Shown piece by piece: positions 9,565 through 16,902 of a DNA stretch of 64,000 nucleotides; position 1 is the first letter of the stretch, and the number at the start of each line of letters is the position of its first letter. The DNA comes from Pectobacterium betavasculorum. GTDB lineage: Bacteria; Pseudomonadota; Gammaproteobacteria; Enterobacterales; Enterobacteriaceae. The notes below the pieces were generated by a model. That model ran no database searches. It saw nothing but the letters and a program-made list of their open reading frames with translations, and was not told where the DNA came from. The stretch spans positions 558,001 to 622,000 of the forward strand of contig NZ_JQHM01000001.1 of the NCBI RefSeq assembly GCF_000749845.1. The letters run 5' to 3'. The position numbers and the translations under genes are program-made.

Positions 9565-10101
9565 GTGTCAATACCACTTGCCATTTCACCCGCTCAGGCT
9601 CGCAAATTGTTAGATGAAGGCGCGATTCTCATCGATATTCGCAAGCCGGAAGAGTTCGCCCGTGAACACATCGCACAGGCGAGGTTACACCCGTTGAATT
9701 CCTCAAATGGATATTTCCTTCCTGAAGAGGGCTGGGAGGGGAAGATGGTGATTTTTCACTGTTTGTCTGGCATGCGTTCAGAGCAGAATGCTGAGGTTCT
9801 GGCGCAGTCTGTGTTTCCAGCAACGACTTTTTTACTTCATGGTGGGATGACTGCCTGGAAAAAGGCGGGTTTTCCAACAGAAATCAATAATAAACAACCT
9901 ATTGAATTAATGCGACAGGTTCAAATCGCCGCTGGCGCGCTTATTCTGAGTGGTGTATTACTGGGTTACAGCGTAAACACCACGTTCTTCCTGCTCTCTG
10001 GTTTTGTGGGGGCAGGATTGCTGTTTGCTGGCGTTACGGGTTTTTGCGGTATGGCAAGATTGTTAATGAAAATGCCGTGGAACGGTGGTGCCAAACGCTG
10101 A
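9565..10101 (+). CDS. ygaP: Membrane-anchored rhodanese (YgaP-like)
   Basis: The 178-aa protein combines an N-terminal rhodanese domain (about residues 5-105), catalytic Cys in HCLSGMRS, with a C-terminal DUF2892 two-helix membrane anchor (about 118-165, ending GFCGMARLLMKMPWN). This matches E. coli YgaP, a sulfurtransferase facing the cytoplasm. The start codon is GTG, supported by AGAGG 9 bp upstream. In E. coli ygaP lies elsewhere in the chromosome, so the location differs. Confidence 0.85.
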   Translation: MSIPLAISPAQARKLLDEGAILIDIRKPEEFAREHIAQARLHPLNSSNGYFLPEEGWEGKMVIFHCLSGMRSEQNAEVLAQSVFPATTFLLHGGMTAWKKAGFPTEINNKQPIELMRQVQIAAGALILSGVLLGYSVNTTFFLLSGFVGAGLLFAGVTGFCGMARLLMKMPWNGGAKR

Positions 10102-10159
10102 TTTGCCGGGATAGCAAACGGAGTGTTAACCAACAACGTTAAAGAATAGGGGCAGTAAC

Positions 10160-10489
10160 ATGGACATGAAGAACATTCCGTTTGGTACGACTGATTGGTC
10201 ACAAATAGAACCCACTGAACATAAGGGGGAGTCGGGGATTGCGTATTGGCGGACACAGCGTTTTGATAATCTTCGTGTCCGGATTGTCGAATACACGCCC
10301 GGATATCTAGCCGATCACTGGTGCTCAAAAGGGCATATCCTGCTATGCCTTGAGGGTGAACTCCACACGGAATTAGACGATGGTCGTGTTTTTGTTCTCA
10401 AGCCGGGAATGAGCTATCAGGTTGCGGATAATGCGGAATCCCACCGTTCCTACACTGAAACGGGCGCTAAACTGTTCGTTGTCGATTGA
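10160..10489 (+). CDS. DHCW-motif cupin-fold protein
   Basis: This 109-aa protein is predicted as a single cupin beta-barrel. The motif ADHWCSKGHI (about residue 51), followed by ELHTELDDGRVFVLKPGMSY, identifies the small 'DHCW motif cupin' family; its His and Cys could bind a metal. No enzymatic activity is known to me for it. It follows the rhodanese gene by 58 bp on the same strand, and both may be co-transcribed. It is the last backbone gene before the island. Confidence 0.75.
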   Translation: MDMKNIPFGTTDWSQIEPTEHKGESGIAYWRTQRFDNLRVRIVEYTPGYLADHWCSKGHILLCLEGELHTELDDGRVFVLKPGMSYQVADNAESHRSYTETGAKLFVVD

Positions 10490-10516
10490 TGGCATTCTTG
10501 AGCGTCTGAACTGGGG

Positions 10517-11452
10517 CTATGCGCCGAGAGGGAAGACATAATCCCTGTGCTTACTGATGGGCTTCATGACTTCCAGAATCCCCAGCGCTTGCTCTGAGAG
10601 TGGGATAACGTGCTCACGCTTCATCTTCATACGGCCAGCAGGAATACGCCATTCTTTTGCGTCAAAATCGATTTCATCCCAGCGTGATTCGGCAGCTTCG
10701 GCTGGTCGAGTCATGGTGAGTAATTGCCATTCGATAAGGCAGCGGGTTTGTCGCCCAATGCTGGCAAATGACAGTGTTTTCATCAGAAGTAGTAATTGCT
10801 CTGGCAAGAGGGCAGGGCGATGCTTCACCTTCGGCTTATGGAATGTTCGTCCAATTCGTGCGGCTGGATTTACAGATACCAGACCAGAGTTGAGGGCATA
10901 ATCCATGACTTCATTAATACGTTGACTCAGCCTTTTTACAGTCTCAAGTCTGCCAGCGGCATGAGTGGGTTCTAACGCTCCAATAAATCGTTGAGCCGTG
11001 ATGTTAGCAATAGGCATAGAACCAATGTGTGGGAACACATACTTGCTCATGGAGCGCCAGATATCGTTCAACGTATGTGTTGCCAAACCTGCTGATTCTT
11101 TAGTTTTAAACCATTCGGCAGCCACTTTTTCAAATGTGTTTTCTGTCGCATTTTTTTGCCGTGATTGCTCTGCTTGCTTATGCTCCTGCGGATCAATGTC
11201 TTTGCTAAGAAGAAGTCGTGCATCTTCGCGGAGCTTACGCGCTTCGGCAAGAGATACCGAAGGGTAAGAGCCAAGGCTCATCATTGCACGTTTGCGAGTG
11301 AAGGGTTTGTAGTAGCGAAAACGCCAGAGTTTTGAACCGCTCGGAGTGACCTGTAATTCTAAACCGTCTCCATCGTAGAGGGTGACGGCACGGTCAGTGG
11401 CCTTTGCGCTTTTGACCTCAGTATTGTTCAGGGGCTTTGTCTGACGTGCCAT
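10517..11452 (-). pseudogene. P4-type tyrosine integrase, C-terminus missing (element 1)
   Basis: The 311-codon remnant has the N-terminal DUF4102 arm-binding domain, the SAM-like core-binding domain and the first part of the catalytic domain, including the first catalytic Arg in LLTMTRPAEAAESRW. Full-length relatives are about 400 aa. The sequence breaks off after KHRDYVFP with LGA-stop, so the HxxR and Tyr motifs are lost and it cannot recombine DNA. The start at 11452 has GGAGAG six bases upstream. It shares roughly 60% of residues with the other integrase here, so it is a separate lineage, not a recent copy. Confidence 0.85.
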
Positions 11453-11483
11453 ATCGCTCTCCAATCAAATCCGCAAAGCTGTT

Positions 11484-11535
11484 TAGGCATAGGGTTTAGG
11501 CTACATGTTGCGTCGTATGCCTATATCTATGCCTA
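11484..11535. repeat. TAGGCATA/TATGCCTA repeats upstream of element 1 integrase
   Basis: TAGGCATA at 11484, a variant TAGGCTAC at 11497, and inverted copies TATGCCTA at 11516 and 11528 (12-bp period). The geometry mirrors the TAGTCCCA set upstream of the other integrase, so these are probably arm-type integrase binding sites. Confidence 0.6.
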
Positions 11536-11671
11536 AAAAGTGTGGATTTCAATGTATCAATATGGAATTCAGTAGACAAAAGAAAAACAGCAGGCTTATG
11601 CCATGAGAGAAATTGAATTTTTTTTTAATGTTATGATTTTTAAATAATTTATGTTTTTATTTTTTACATCA

Positions 11672-11691
11672 TAGTCCCAATCGTAGTCCCA
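11672..11691. repeat. Left copy of TAGTCCCA pair (probable far end of element 2)
   Basis: TAGTCCCA occurs at 11672 and 11684. The 20-bp block differs from 17765-17784 at only two positions and has the same 12-bp period. It probably marks the other arm of the right-hand integrase's attachment site. Confidence 0.6.
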
Positions 11692-11745
11692 TAGAGAAAA
11701 GTCAGTTTAAAAATGGCTATGTCTCGCCCGTTGTATACGCTGGTT

Positions 11746-12105
11746 TTAGCGCTGGCTGTGCTGTAAATTTAATTTTGCTTTACGACGCTCCAACACCATC
11801 ATTTTTCGGGTGTGTTGCCATAAAATCCCATCGAGCAACATAAACTCACGCCACTCGGCTGTGCCCACAGAAAGAGATCTGTGCATCAACTCGCCAACAC
11901 GTTCAGCAAGGAGCAGGTTTCTTACACGTAGCAATTGCAACGGCGTAAATCGCCCATTATCACCAGCCAAAGGAAAGAATGCCTGACGGCTGCGTTCTCC
12001 ATGTTTCACCGCATTGGTGTTACCAATTGGAGCGCCAGCGCCGGTACGTTTCCCACCCCAGCCGGACGATCTTGATTGTTGGTTATGTTTTTTGTTGTCT
12101 TTCAT
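11746..12105 (-). CDS. Small hypothetical protein with GKRTGAGAPIGNTNAVKHG motif
   Basis: This is a 119-aa, basic, soluble protein. The N-terminal glycine-rich GKRTGAGAPIGNTNAVKHG motif is common in phage- and island-encoded small proteins, including some terminase-small-subunit-like ones. The remainder is helical with many Arg and Leu (LLRVRNLLLAERVGELMHRSL). I do not recognise a specific function. It lies 55 bp downstream of the toxin gene on the same strand and could be read through from it. Confidence 0.6.
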   Translation of the reverse strand: MKDNKKHNQQSRSSGWGGKRTGAGAPIGNTNAVKHGERSRQAFFPLAGDNGRFTPLQLLRVRNLLLAERVGELMHRSLSVGTAEWREFMLLDGILWQHTRKMMVLERRKAKLNLQHSQR

Positions 12106-12160
12106 GGCTGTGTGGCGGTTAGTCGGTGGATGTTCGTTAAAATTCAGGAAAACGAGTTGT

Positions 12161-12445
12161 TCACCATTTTGATGGTAAACGCCTGTGCGTATGAAAAACG
12201 CGCAGAATCTGGATCATATTATCTTTCACGCGGTAGGGGATGATGTAGGGATAGTGCGTTAACACCAGTTCACGTGTTCCAGGTACACGGCCAGGTCTTC
12301 CCATTGCTGGCTGTTGCGGTAGTAATTCCGTCAACCTTTGGACTTCATCTACGAATTGGCTAGCGGCTTGTGGATCGTCCTGCGCGATATAGAGATACTC
12401 GGCTTCCAAATTGGCCGCAGCTTTATGCAGCCATTTAATTTCCAT
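12161..12445 (-). CDS. RelE/ParE-family toxin
   Basis: This 94-aa protein has the ParE/RelE fold signature: an N-terminal WLHKAAANLEAEYLYIAQDDP helix-rich half and a C-terminal strand region with GRPGRVPGTRELVLTHYPYIIPYRV and ILRVFHTHRRLP. The E-L-V-L-x-x-Y-P-Y-I-I-P-Y-R-V stretch is typical of the ParE branch, which usually poisons gyrase rather than cutting mRNA; the exact target cannot be told from sequence. Its start overlaps the antitoxin gene by 11 bp, as expected for a coupled toxin-antitoxin pair. Confidence 0.85.
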   Translation of the reverse strand: MEIKWLHKAAANLEAEYLYIAQDDPQAASQFVDEVQRLTELLPQQPAMGRPGRVPGTRELVLTHYPYIIPYRVKDNMIQILRVFHTHRRLPSKW

Positions 12446-12680
12446 GTCTTACTGTGCCTAACTTTTTAAACAGATTGTTCATCTCATCTGATGAGACAAA
12501 ATCGCCCGCATCGGCTTCTTTAATGGCTTGTTCGATCTCTGCTATCTGCCAGGCTTCCCGCGCAAGATAGTCTTCAATGGCTTGTCCGGCCAGAAAAGAG
12601 CGGGTACGTCCCGTAGCTTTAGCCAACGCATCAAGCTGCGCGGTTGTTTCATCATTTAAGCGAACGGACATGACGCCCAT
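12435..12680 (-). CDS. CopG/RHH-family antitoxin
   Basis: This 81-aa protein has an N-terminal ribbon-helix-helix DNA-binding domain (MSVRLNDETTAQLDALAKATGRTRSFLAGQAIEDYL, about residues 4-40) followed by an acidic tail that should wrap the toxin. The ATG at 12680 is supported by GAGG seven bases upstream. It precedes and overlaps its toxin, and repeats in its promoter region are likely autoregulatory operators. Confidence 0.85.
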   Translation of the reverse strand: MGVMSVRLNDETTAQLDALAKATGRTRSFLAGQAIEDYLAREAWQIAEIEQAIKEADAGDFVSSDEMNNLFKKLGTVRHGN

Positions 12681-12690
12681 AATGCCACCT

Positions 12691-12730
12691 CACTACATTG
12701 TGTGTTTTGTATACATTGTAGTTGTCAAGA
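12691..12730 (-). promoter_or_regulatory. Promoter/operator region of the toxin-antitoxin operon
   Basis: On the minus strand TTGACA (12730-12725) is a good -35. TACATTGT occurs twice as direct repeats (12694-12701 and 12712-12719), with partial inverted symmetry (ACTACATTGT ... ACATTGTAGT). This suits binding of the RHH antitoxin. A clear -10 at the right distance was not found. Confidence 0.45.
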
Positions 12731-12776
12731 GGGAAGGAGGCAAGTGGCTACTCAATGGTAGCCACTTGCCGTTCCC
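12731..12776. repeat. Long perfect inverted repeat between TA operon and HEPN gene
   Basis: GGCAAGTGGCTAC / GTAGCCACTTGCC form a perfect 13-bp stem around a TCAATG loop, extended by GGGAA / TTCCC to nearly 20 bp. There is no T run on either side, so it is not a standard terminator. Confidence 0.7.
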
Positions 12777-13000
12777 TATGATGAGATGGTCATTCATAGC
12801 ATGGACACATGCTAAGTGCGAGACGATTAAGTTAATGCTAACTATTTGTAGATGCATTTTGACTAAACTTAACCCTTTTTTGTAAGATATGAAATATGAG
12901 TAATGCTGACATCAATTTATAGTGTTCGATTTTTGTAGATTCATGCTTTTCCTATTCCCTCTAGGGACTTCAGTCAACAACTAACTGAGAGAAAATTAAA

Positions 13001-14401
13001 TTGATTAATCTATCAATAGATGGAGAGAAAAAGTTTGAAAAGCTGTTTATGGAGCTAGCACGCGCATACAAATTATGGATAGATGATCATAATGCCTTCT
13101 TTCAGGAGATGAGCAAGGCCAATCTAATATTTACAATTATCGATCCCCCTTGTAATTTACGCGAGGAAATGTTGAATAAACTGAAAAATCATGAACCTTG
13201 TGTTTACCAGTTACATAATACAGAACAGTCATTATCTTTAATTAGAGAGTTGGCAGTAATTATTCGAAGATGTTGTAACTTGAACTGTTTGCCCTATGAG
13301 TTACATCCAATAATAGAAGCGATAACATACGAATACGTCAATAATAATCTGGGAATTTTCTTTGATAGTGCCATGCAAAACGGAAACAATTACAATATTC
13401 AGATTGAAATTCTAAAAAATATAGTATCCTATAGAGTATCAGATTTAAAAAAAGGATTTTCATCTTACGTATATCAATTCCCAATTAGCATTTTTAATTT
13501 AGATGGTGAACTAAAACTAAGTGATAGTATTCTATTGGTACCAATAGATCCGATGGACATAACAGAGCAAGAGTTAACTCTGTTTAACGAAACAAGAACA
13601 TTTGATTGCAACTATTATATTGAAGTTTATGTGAAAACAAAATGTAGTGAGAAACTTTCATTACAACAAGCTGAAAAGGCAAGGGATGCTACTTACAATG
13701 TTCTAAAACTTTTAGCTACACGTTTATCGCCAAGAGCAATCCCTCTGCTCACTTCCACCGATAGAGTTACCCATCCATTCCATTTTTATCGATATGGAAA
13801 AAATAGAGAGGATATAAATAATGCAATAACCCGAAACTTTCCAGTTTTTCAATTCGACTCTAAATTTTTTTGGGAAGAGTTTCATAAAAATCATAGTATA
13901 AATGGCAGTCTTATAAGTATTTCATTACATATTGTAGAGTTATTGTTAATTCCCAACTTTTCTAGTGAAAGAGTTGTAGATAGATTGGAACGTGCTCTAT
14001 TATGGTATGGGGACGCTGTTACCGAGTATATTTTTTATCAGCAAATACAAAAACTAGTTAGTTCGATGGAGGCATTAATAAATTTTCGTGATGATGATGC
14101 CGGTGATATTACGGAAACCTTTAAGCGTAGAGTTACTCATCTAAATATTACTCATGCTGGGCTTAATGATGATATAAAGGAAAAAGCCAGGCAGCTTTAT
14201 GATGCTCGTTCAAAAATTGTTCATGGGTCATCGCTTGATGAAAGATTTACTTTTTGTATTATAGAATTATGCTCTGAAACCCTACTTAGAGCAATTTATT
14301 ACTTTTCTATTTTCGGATTAGAAAAAACTGATTTTAACAGAGCACTACCTAAATTTTTGGATGAAATACCAACAAATGCCGCGCTTAAAAACAATTCATA
14401 A
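13001..14401 (+). CDS. HEPN-domain protein, candidate ApeA-like anti-phage RNase
   Basis: This 466-aa soluble protein is encoded by DNA clearly richer in AT than its neighbours. The C-terminal 120 or so residues look like a HEPN domain: helix QKLVSSMEALINF (about 348-360), FKRRVTHLN, then ARQLYDARSKIVHGSS with the RNase motif R-x4-H (Arg403, His408), and a final hydrophobic helix pair. That order fits the Apea-like HEPN group, known from a single-gene phage defence that degrades RNA. The N-terminal 340 residues have no motif I recognise. The start is TTG with GAGAG nine bases upstream and a stop in frame just before it. It is the only large cargo gene of the island. Defence is inferred from domain and context. 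Confidence 0.65.
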   Translation: MINLSIDGEKKFEKLFMELARAYKLWIDDHNAFFQEMSKANLIFTIIDPPCNLREEMLNKLKNHEPCVYQLHNTEQSLSLIRELAVIIRRCCNLNCLPYELHPIIEAITYEYVNNNLGIFFDSAMQNGNNYNIQIEILKNIVSYRVSDLKKGFSSYVYQFPISIFNLDGELKLSDSILLVPIDPMDITEQELTLFNETRTFDCNYYIEVYVKTKCSEKLSLQQAEKARDATYNVLKLLATRLSPRAIPLLTSTDRVTHPFHFYRYGKNREDINNAITRNFPVFQFDSKFFWEEFHKNHSINGSLISISLHIVELLLIPNFSSERVVDRLERALLWYGDAVTEYIFYQQIQKLVSSMEALINFRDDDAGDITETFKRRVTHLNITHAGLNDDIKEKARQLYDARSKIVHGSSLDERFTFCIIELCSETLLRAIYYFSIFGLEKTDFNRALPKFLDEIPTNAALKNNS

Positions 14402-14787
14402 TTGTATGCTCTAAATAGTTTTATTTTTAGGACGGTGGTAAGTGAGGGAATCCTGATGAGCATTCTCTGGTAAGTATCCGGGGACAGAACGCAGTCAGCA
14501 TACGTACAACTTGAAGTATGACGAGTATAGAGAGTAATTAAATGTGTGAACCTAGCGTTAATGAATTACCTGATTTTTAGCAACGTCTACGCTGGCATAT
14601 GAGTGGTCGTCAAAACAAGTTATGACTGGCATACTGAAATGCAGAGCAGATGCTGATAATTGGGCATATATAGAAAATACACCCTAATCTACCATCTCAA
14701 GCATACTCTCCATACCATATCCCGCTGCGCCGACTACGCAAAAAACCTTAGCATTTCTATACATGCGTACCGACCAAAAAATTGATT
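14402..14787. other. Non-coding stretch after the HEPN gene
   Basis: No gene of convincing quality is seen. It contains a 23-bp solo end of the MITE-like family (14507-14529) and otherwise unremarkable sequence. Confidence 0.4.
14507..14529 (-). repeat. Solo end of the MITE-like intergenic repeat
   Basis: The sequence is the reverse complement of the repeat's left end (TATACTCGTCATACTTCAAG...). No partner end is found nearby, so this is a fragment. Confidence 0.6.
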
Positions 14788-14940
14788 TCAAATTGAATAA
14801 AATGAGGCGTGGTGCGGGTTACAGCGAGGTACGCAGTTCGCACAGCAATGCGCACAACTGCGTACCATATTGAGCATTTTTCCGTACTTGTTCAGTGTCG
14901 TTTTGCGCACTTTCTTGCTGGCAATGGTTTTACCCATCAT
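14788..14940 (-). CDS. Possible 50-aa Cys-rich small protein
   Basis: An open frame from two adjacent ATG codons gives a basic N-terminus (MGKTIASKKVRKTTLNKYGK) and a Cys/His-rich tail (RSCAHCCANCVPRCNPHH) that could bind metal. There is no clear ribosome site, and the Cys-rich part coincides with a strong DNA hairpin, so the frame may be accidental. Confidence 0.25.
   Translation of the reverse strand: MMGKTIASKKVRKTTLNKYGKMLNMVRSCAHCCANCVPRCNPHHASFYSI
14828..14866. repeat. 11-bp inverted repeat
   Basis: GGTACGCAGTT and AACTGCGTACC flank a 17-base loop that itself contains GCAC...GTGC-like symmetry. It lies about 125 bp from the iteron array and may be part of the same replication or regulatory site. 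Confidence 0.55.
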
Positions 14941-14991
14941 TATTTTTGTGTGCGCAAATTCTTATAGATAAGCAAAAGTGGGTCGGTTCAC

Positions 14992-15218
14992 GTAGTCAAC
15001 TGATTGATAGATAGGGAAATTATTTTCAGAATTGAACCGACCTATGGGTAGGTTCACGCGGTGTGTAAGTCGGTTCACCAAGCCAGCCAGAAAAGGGGCG
15101 TTTGGTTAGGTCGGTTCAAAATGGCTAAAGTCGGTTCAGGGTCGGTTCACTATTCAAATAAAAAAAACCATAAATCAATGTATTAAAATAATGAACCGAC
15201 TGAACCTACCGAACCGAC
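14992..15218. repeat. GTCGGTTCA iteron array (possible replication site)
   Basis: GTCGGTTCA occurs exactly at 14992, 15069, 15110, 15130 and 15141, and in inverse (TGAACCGAC) at 15033 and 15192. One-mismatch copies lie at 15048, 15201 and 15210. An AT-rich stretch (15150-15191) sits inside the array. Multiple short repeats in both orientations beside an AT-rich segment are typical of iteron-controlled origins, such as the ori/crr sites of P4-like satellites bound by the alpha primase-helicase. No replication protein gene remains here. Confidence 0.7.
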
Positions 15219-15240
15219 CTTATTTTACCTTACGCGTGAT

Positions 15241-15303
15241 TTACTCTTCCTCGTCGTCGAGCGTCATGAGCACTACAAAGCGTGGCTGCTTGCCGTCCCT
15301 CAG
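15241..15303 (-). pseudogene. C-terminal remnant of a gene cut off by the IS
   Basis: The last 20 or so codons of a minus-strand gene (LRDGKQPRFVVLM, acidic end TLDDEEE, stop) run straight out of the left end of the IS element. The rest of the gene is absent on the other side of the IS, where a truncated integrase is found instead. The identity is not recognised; position beside the iterons would suit a replication gene. Confidence 0.5.
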
Positions 15304-15359
15304 TGTCAGCATAGTTGTCACTCCCTCTGAAAAATCAATTTGAGGGCATGGAGTGACAA

Positions 15360-15842
15360 ATGAAACGTGTTTCCCCTGAACGAAAAACCGGAATACTGGC
15401 AAAACTGCTACCGCCCTACAATATGACCGTTGCTGCTGTTGCACAGATGGAAGGAATATCCGAAGCTACCCTCTATAACTGGCGTAATCAGGCTAAATCA
15501 GAGGGAAAACCGGTGCCCGGTGCAGAGAAAACAACAGACCAGTGGTCAGCAGAAGCACGCTTTGCCGTGATAGTCGAAACCGCCACACTCAGTGAAGCAG
15601 AAATCGCGGAATACTGCCGTAAAAAAGGACTTTACCCAGAGCAGCTTATTCAGTGGAAACAGGGTTTTATGCAGACTGAAAATCTCAATGATAAAGCGGC
15701 CCTGACGCAAAGCCAGAAAGAGAACAAACAGCTGAAGAAAGAACTACTCCGTAAAGAAAAAGCGCTCGCGGAGGCGGCAGCCATACTGGTGCTGCGAAAA
15801 AAGCTCACGGACTACTACGGGGAAACAGACGGGGACGACTGA
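15360..15842 (+). CDS. IS3-family transposase OrfA (HTH protein)
   Basis: This 160-aa protein has an N-terminal helix-turn-helix (YNMTVAAVAQMEGISEATLYNWRNQ, about residues 20-45) for binding the IS ends, a second HTH-like segment (LSEAEIAEYCRKKGLYPEQLIQWKQ) and a C-terminal Leu/Lys-rich coiled coil (KENKQLKKELLRKEKALAEAAAIL) for multimerisation. Alone it is usually a regulator; the active transposase is the OrfAB fusion made by frameshifting near its 3' end. Confidence 0.9.
   Translation: MKRVSPERKTGILAKLLPPYNMTVAAVAQMEGISEATLYNWRNQAKSEGKPVPGAEKTTDQWSAEARFAVIVETATLSEAEIAEYCRKKGLYPEQLIQWKQGFMQTENLNDKAALTQSQKENKQLKKELLRKEKALAEAAAILVLRKKLTDYYGETDGDD
15797..15803 (+). promoter_or_regulatory. A6G slippery site for -1 programmed frameshift
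   Basis: A-AAA-AAG is in register with orfA codons (CGA AAA AAG). The orfB frame is -1 relative to orfA and is open across this point, through LTPEDERKQFIIW, into the integrase domain. This is the standard IS3-family signal. Confidence 0.85.
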
Positions 15843-16873
15843 CCCCGGAAGATGAACGAAAGCAGTTCATCATCTGGATCAATGAAGCGGTCACATCCGG
15901 TGCACGGCTTGCAGTCGCCTGTCGTGAAGTGAACCTGAGTCTTCGCACCTGGCACCGCTGGCAGCATTCTTCCCGTGACCGGCGACCTGACGCGATAAGG
16001 CCAGTATTGGCTAACCAACTAAGTGCTGAGGAAGAAAGCCGGATCAGGGATGTCTGTCATGAACCGGAATATGCCAGCCTGCCACCGTCACAAATCGTGC
16101 CGCGACTGGCTGATAAAGGTATTTACCTTGCCAGTGAGTCAACGTTTTATCGGATACTACGCCGGTCAGGTGAAGTCCACCGTCGGGGACGTCAGGTACG
16201 GCAGCAGAAGGTGGCCGCCCCGACGACGTTTACCGCAACCGGGCCTTGTGAGACCTGGTGTTGGGACATCACGTGGCTCCCCTCGGTAGTCCGGGGGCGA
16301 TGGTTTTATCTGTATATGATACTCGACCTGTACAGCCGTAAAATCACCGGTTATGAAGTTCATGAGACAGAGAGCGGTGAGCAGGCTGCGGCGTTGTTGC
16401 AGCGGAGCGTGATGCGGGAAGGCTGCTGGCGTCAGCCGCTGGTTCTGCACGCAGACAACGGGGCAGCGATGAAATCTCAGACCTTACAGATGAAACTGCA
16501 TGAGCTGAATATCACGCCGTCCCACAGCAGGCCACGGGTGAGTAATGATAACGCGTATGCGGAGTCGCTGTTCCGGACGTTGAAATATGTCCCACAGTGG
16601 CCGTCATCGGGGTTCAGTACGCTGGCAGATGCCCGTAACTGGGTGAACAAATTTACCCGCTGGTATAATGAAGAGCATCGTCACAGCGGAATACGCTATG
16701 TCACGCCAGCAGAACGGCACCGGGGTGAAGACAGAGCACTGCTGAAACAGCGGGATGAGTTGTATCGTCAGGCCCAGAAAGCTCACCCGGAACGCTGGTC
16801 AGGAAAGACAAGAAACTGGCAACCGGAAGGTCCGGTTACGCTGAATCCGGAACGGGAAAAACAGGCGGCGTAA
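15804..16873 (+). CDS. IS3-family transposase OrfB (DDE integrase domain)
   Basis: This part is read by frameshift from orfA; the first possible independent start is the GTG at 15929. It contains the HTH_21-like segment (SRIRDVCHEPEYASLPPSQIVPRLADKGI) and the rve catalytic core. The DDE residues are visible as Asp in CWDITWLP, Asp in LHADNGAAM and Glu in NAYAESLFRTLKY. The C-terminus is intact (FTRWYNEEHRHSGI). The gene appears functional. Confidence 0.9.
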
Positions 16874-16902
16874 ATTAGCTAAGGGTGCCAACTATCTTGA
16901 CA

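Larger units (their letters stand above)
15304..16902 (+). mobile_element. IS3-family insertion sequence, complete
   Basis: The element is about 1.6 kb. Its ends are imperfect inverted repeats: TGTCAGCATAGTTGTCACTCC on the left against TGTCAAGATAGTTGGCACCC read from the right, starting with TG and ending with CA as usual for the family. It carries orfA and orfB in a -1 frame relation. The flanking bases (CTCAG left, CTTAC right) are not a direct repeat, so the target duplication is missing. Confidence 0.85.

Noticed and set aside
12577..12885. 102-aa plus-strand ORF over the antitoxin gene
   Set aside because: Antisense to the RHH antitoxin and running through the stem-loop; no family features.
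14992..15218. CRISPR array
   Set aside because: The repeats are only 9 bp, occur in both orientations and have irregular spacing, with no cas genes nearby.
15241..15444. 67-aa ORF spanning the IS left end
   Set aside because: Its first part is antisense to the IS leader and orfA; only the last 20 codons are native sequence, so it is listed as a gene remnant.
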